Origin: Gammaproteobacteria bacterium
GTDB lineage: Bacteria; Pseudomonadota; Gammaproteobacteria; GCA-001735895
Length of the DNA: 6,996 nt
Direction: 5' to 3'
NCBI GenBank assembly: GCA_027293245.1
Contig: JAPUFZ010000383.1
Coordinates: 1 to 6,996, forward strand
Shown here piece by piece: positions 6,480 through 6,996 of this stretch. The position numbers and the translations under genes were made by a program. The notes beneath the pieces were generated by a model, which ran no database searches, had not been told where the DNA came from, and worked only from the letters and a program-made list of their open reading frames with translations. Positions within the stretch are counted from its first letter, which is position 1, and every line of letters begins with the position of its first letter.

Positions 6480-6503
6480 CCCGTCATGCCGGGCTTGACC
6501 CGG
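6480..6503. repeat. Inverted relative of the GTCATsCCGG repeat, with hairpin
   Basis: CCCGTCATGCCGG (6480-6492) is the reverse complement of 6415-6427 with one mismatch in 13. Immediately within and after it, CCGGG-CTTGA-CCCGG (6489-6503) forms a 5-bp hairpin, extendable by a G-T and a T-A pair. Together with the tandem copies it makes an inverted pair between two convergent genes, a typical place for REP-like elements that may act as bidirectional transcript ends. No T-run is seen on either strand. Confidence 0.55.
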
Positions 6504-6515
6504 TACGGTACGGTA
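6501..6515. repeat. Three tandem copies of CGGTA
   Basis: CGGTA occurs three times without interruption between the hairpin and the stop of the rhodanese gene. It is a small simple repeat with no recognisable function. Confidence 0.5.
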
Positions 6516-6996
6516 TCAGGGTTCCAGATCTTCAGCGGCTGCCTGGTCGATACCTGCAGTCAGAACGTAGCTGTTAATATCCCTTTCATTCAGCAAAAAA
6601 GCAGCCGCCGAACTCCTGCGCCCGGTATCGCAGTAGATCACATACTTTTTCTCGATATCGAGTGAGTTTGCCTTCATTCGAAGGAAGATCAACGGAATAT
6701 TGATACTACCCTTTATGTGTTTTGACTTGTGTTCATCGGGTAATCGAACATCGAGCCAGATACCTCCATTGGCCACCAGCGCTTTCCCTTCTTCGTAATT
6801 GACCCAGTTTAAAAGTGGTTCGTTTAGTAACGAATTGAAATCATCTTTATTGAGACGCATTAAAAGACCATCGGATAGCATTGTGACCGTCGCATTGCGT
6901 TTGCTTTCTGATATTAATGCCTCCTCGCCAAAGCTATCGCCTATTGACAGCGTCGCAAGCTTGACACCCTTAGGGTTGGCCGGGGTCGAGCGAGTT
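6516..6996 (-). CDS. Cyclic-nucleotide-binding/rhodanese fusion protein, 5' end outside the window
   Basis: The frame is open from the window edge (first full codon at 6995) to a TGA at 6516-6518, giving 159 visible residues of a longer protein. An internal ATG at 6881 lies in the middle of a domain and is not the start. Visible residues 10-57 are the end of a cyclic-nucleotide-binding beta barrel. They include the phosphate-binding cassette FGEEALISESKRNATV (22-37) with its conserved Glu and Arg, then LLMRLNKDDFNSLL. Residues about 63-155 are a rhodanese domain: IWLDVRLPDEHKSKHIKGSINIP, and the active-site loop CDTGRRS with Cys122. Rhodanese domains move sulfane sulfur or sense thiol and redox state; the actual substrate is unknown. 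No helix-turn-helix is seen, so it is not a CRP-type regulator in this part. It converges on the HD-GYP gene with only 92 nt between the two stops. It probably lets a cyclic nucleotide control rhodanese activity, an inference from the fusion. Confidence 0.88.
   Translation of the reverse strand, partial: TRSTPANPKGVKLATLSIGDSFGEEALISESKRNATVTMLSDGLLMRLNKDDFNSLLNEPLLNWVNYEEGKALVANGGIWLDVRLPDEHKSKHIKGSINIPLIFLRMKANSLDIEKKYVIYCDTGRRSSAAAFLLNERDINSYVLTAGIDQAAAEDLEP

Noticed and set aside
6401..6515. Intrinsic terminator between the convergent genes
   Set aside because: GC-rich hairpins exist, but no T-run follows them on either strand, so they are reported as repeats only.
6420..6665. Plus-strand frames over the repeat cluster and the rhodanese gene
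   Set aside because: They run through the repeat and antisense to a well-supported rhodanese domain, and they show no domain of their own.
6516..6881. Rhodanese gene starting at the ATG at 6881
   Set aside because: The frame stays open to the window edge and the upstream codons encode a cyclic-nucleotide-binding cassette, so this ATG is internal.

Overview
The window looks like chromosomal DNA of a gammaproteobacterium, probably environmental or marine. This is an inference from the family resemblance of the encoded proteins (a CHASE2–TPR–Ser/Thr kinase, a GAF–HD-GYP protein with a long internal insert, and a cyclic-nucleotide-binding/rhodanese fusion), the moderate GC content and the GTCATsCCGG-type intergenic repeats. 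No rRNA, tRNA, transposase, integrase, phage gene or CRISPR array was seen.

Layout: positions 1-89 are non-coding 3' flank. A minus-strand operon fills 90-4336. In transcription order it holds a membrane-anchored CHASE2–TPR–Ser/Thr kinase (4336->1691), a PP2C-type phosphatase (1682->858, 8 nt after the kinase stop) and an FHA-domain protein (812->90, after a 45-nt gap). A 464-bp divergent intergenic region (4337-4800) follows; it has promoter-like sequences, an AT-rich palindrome and a nested hairpin. On the plus strand, 4801-6423 encodes a GAF–HD-GYP protein, a probable cyclic-di-GMP phosphodiesterase. Its last codons and stop lie inside a GC-rich 21-bp tandem repeat (6405-6446). An inverted relative of that repeat (6480-6503) sits between this gene and a convergent minus-strand gene (6516 to beyond 6996). 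The convergent gene encodes the C-terminal part of a cyclic-nucleotide-binding/rhodanese protein and is cut by the window edge.

How the genes may work together: the operon supplies a writer (kinase), an eraser (PP2C) and a reader (FHA) of protein phosphothreonine, with a periplasmic CHASE2 sensor in front of the kinase. The linker just before the kinase domain and the linker after the FHA domain carry similar acidic-threonine-hydrophobic motifs (EETVMF and EQTMII). These are candidate phosphorylation and FHA-docking sites. The divergent HD-GYP gene suggests a link between Ser/Thr phosphorylation and cyclic-di-GMP turnover, but the sequence shows only adjacency.

The individual families are known. 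I see no clearly new system. The most unusual points are the paired threonine motifs, the degenerate second FHA-like domain, the roughly 110-residue insert in the HD-GYP domain, and the repeat that has become the 3' end of the HD-GYP gene.
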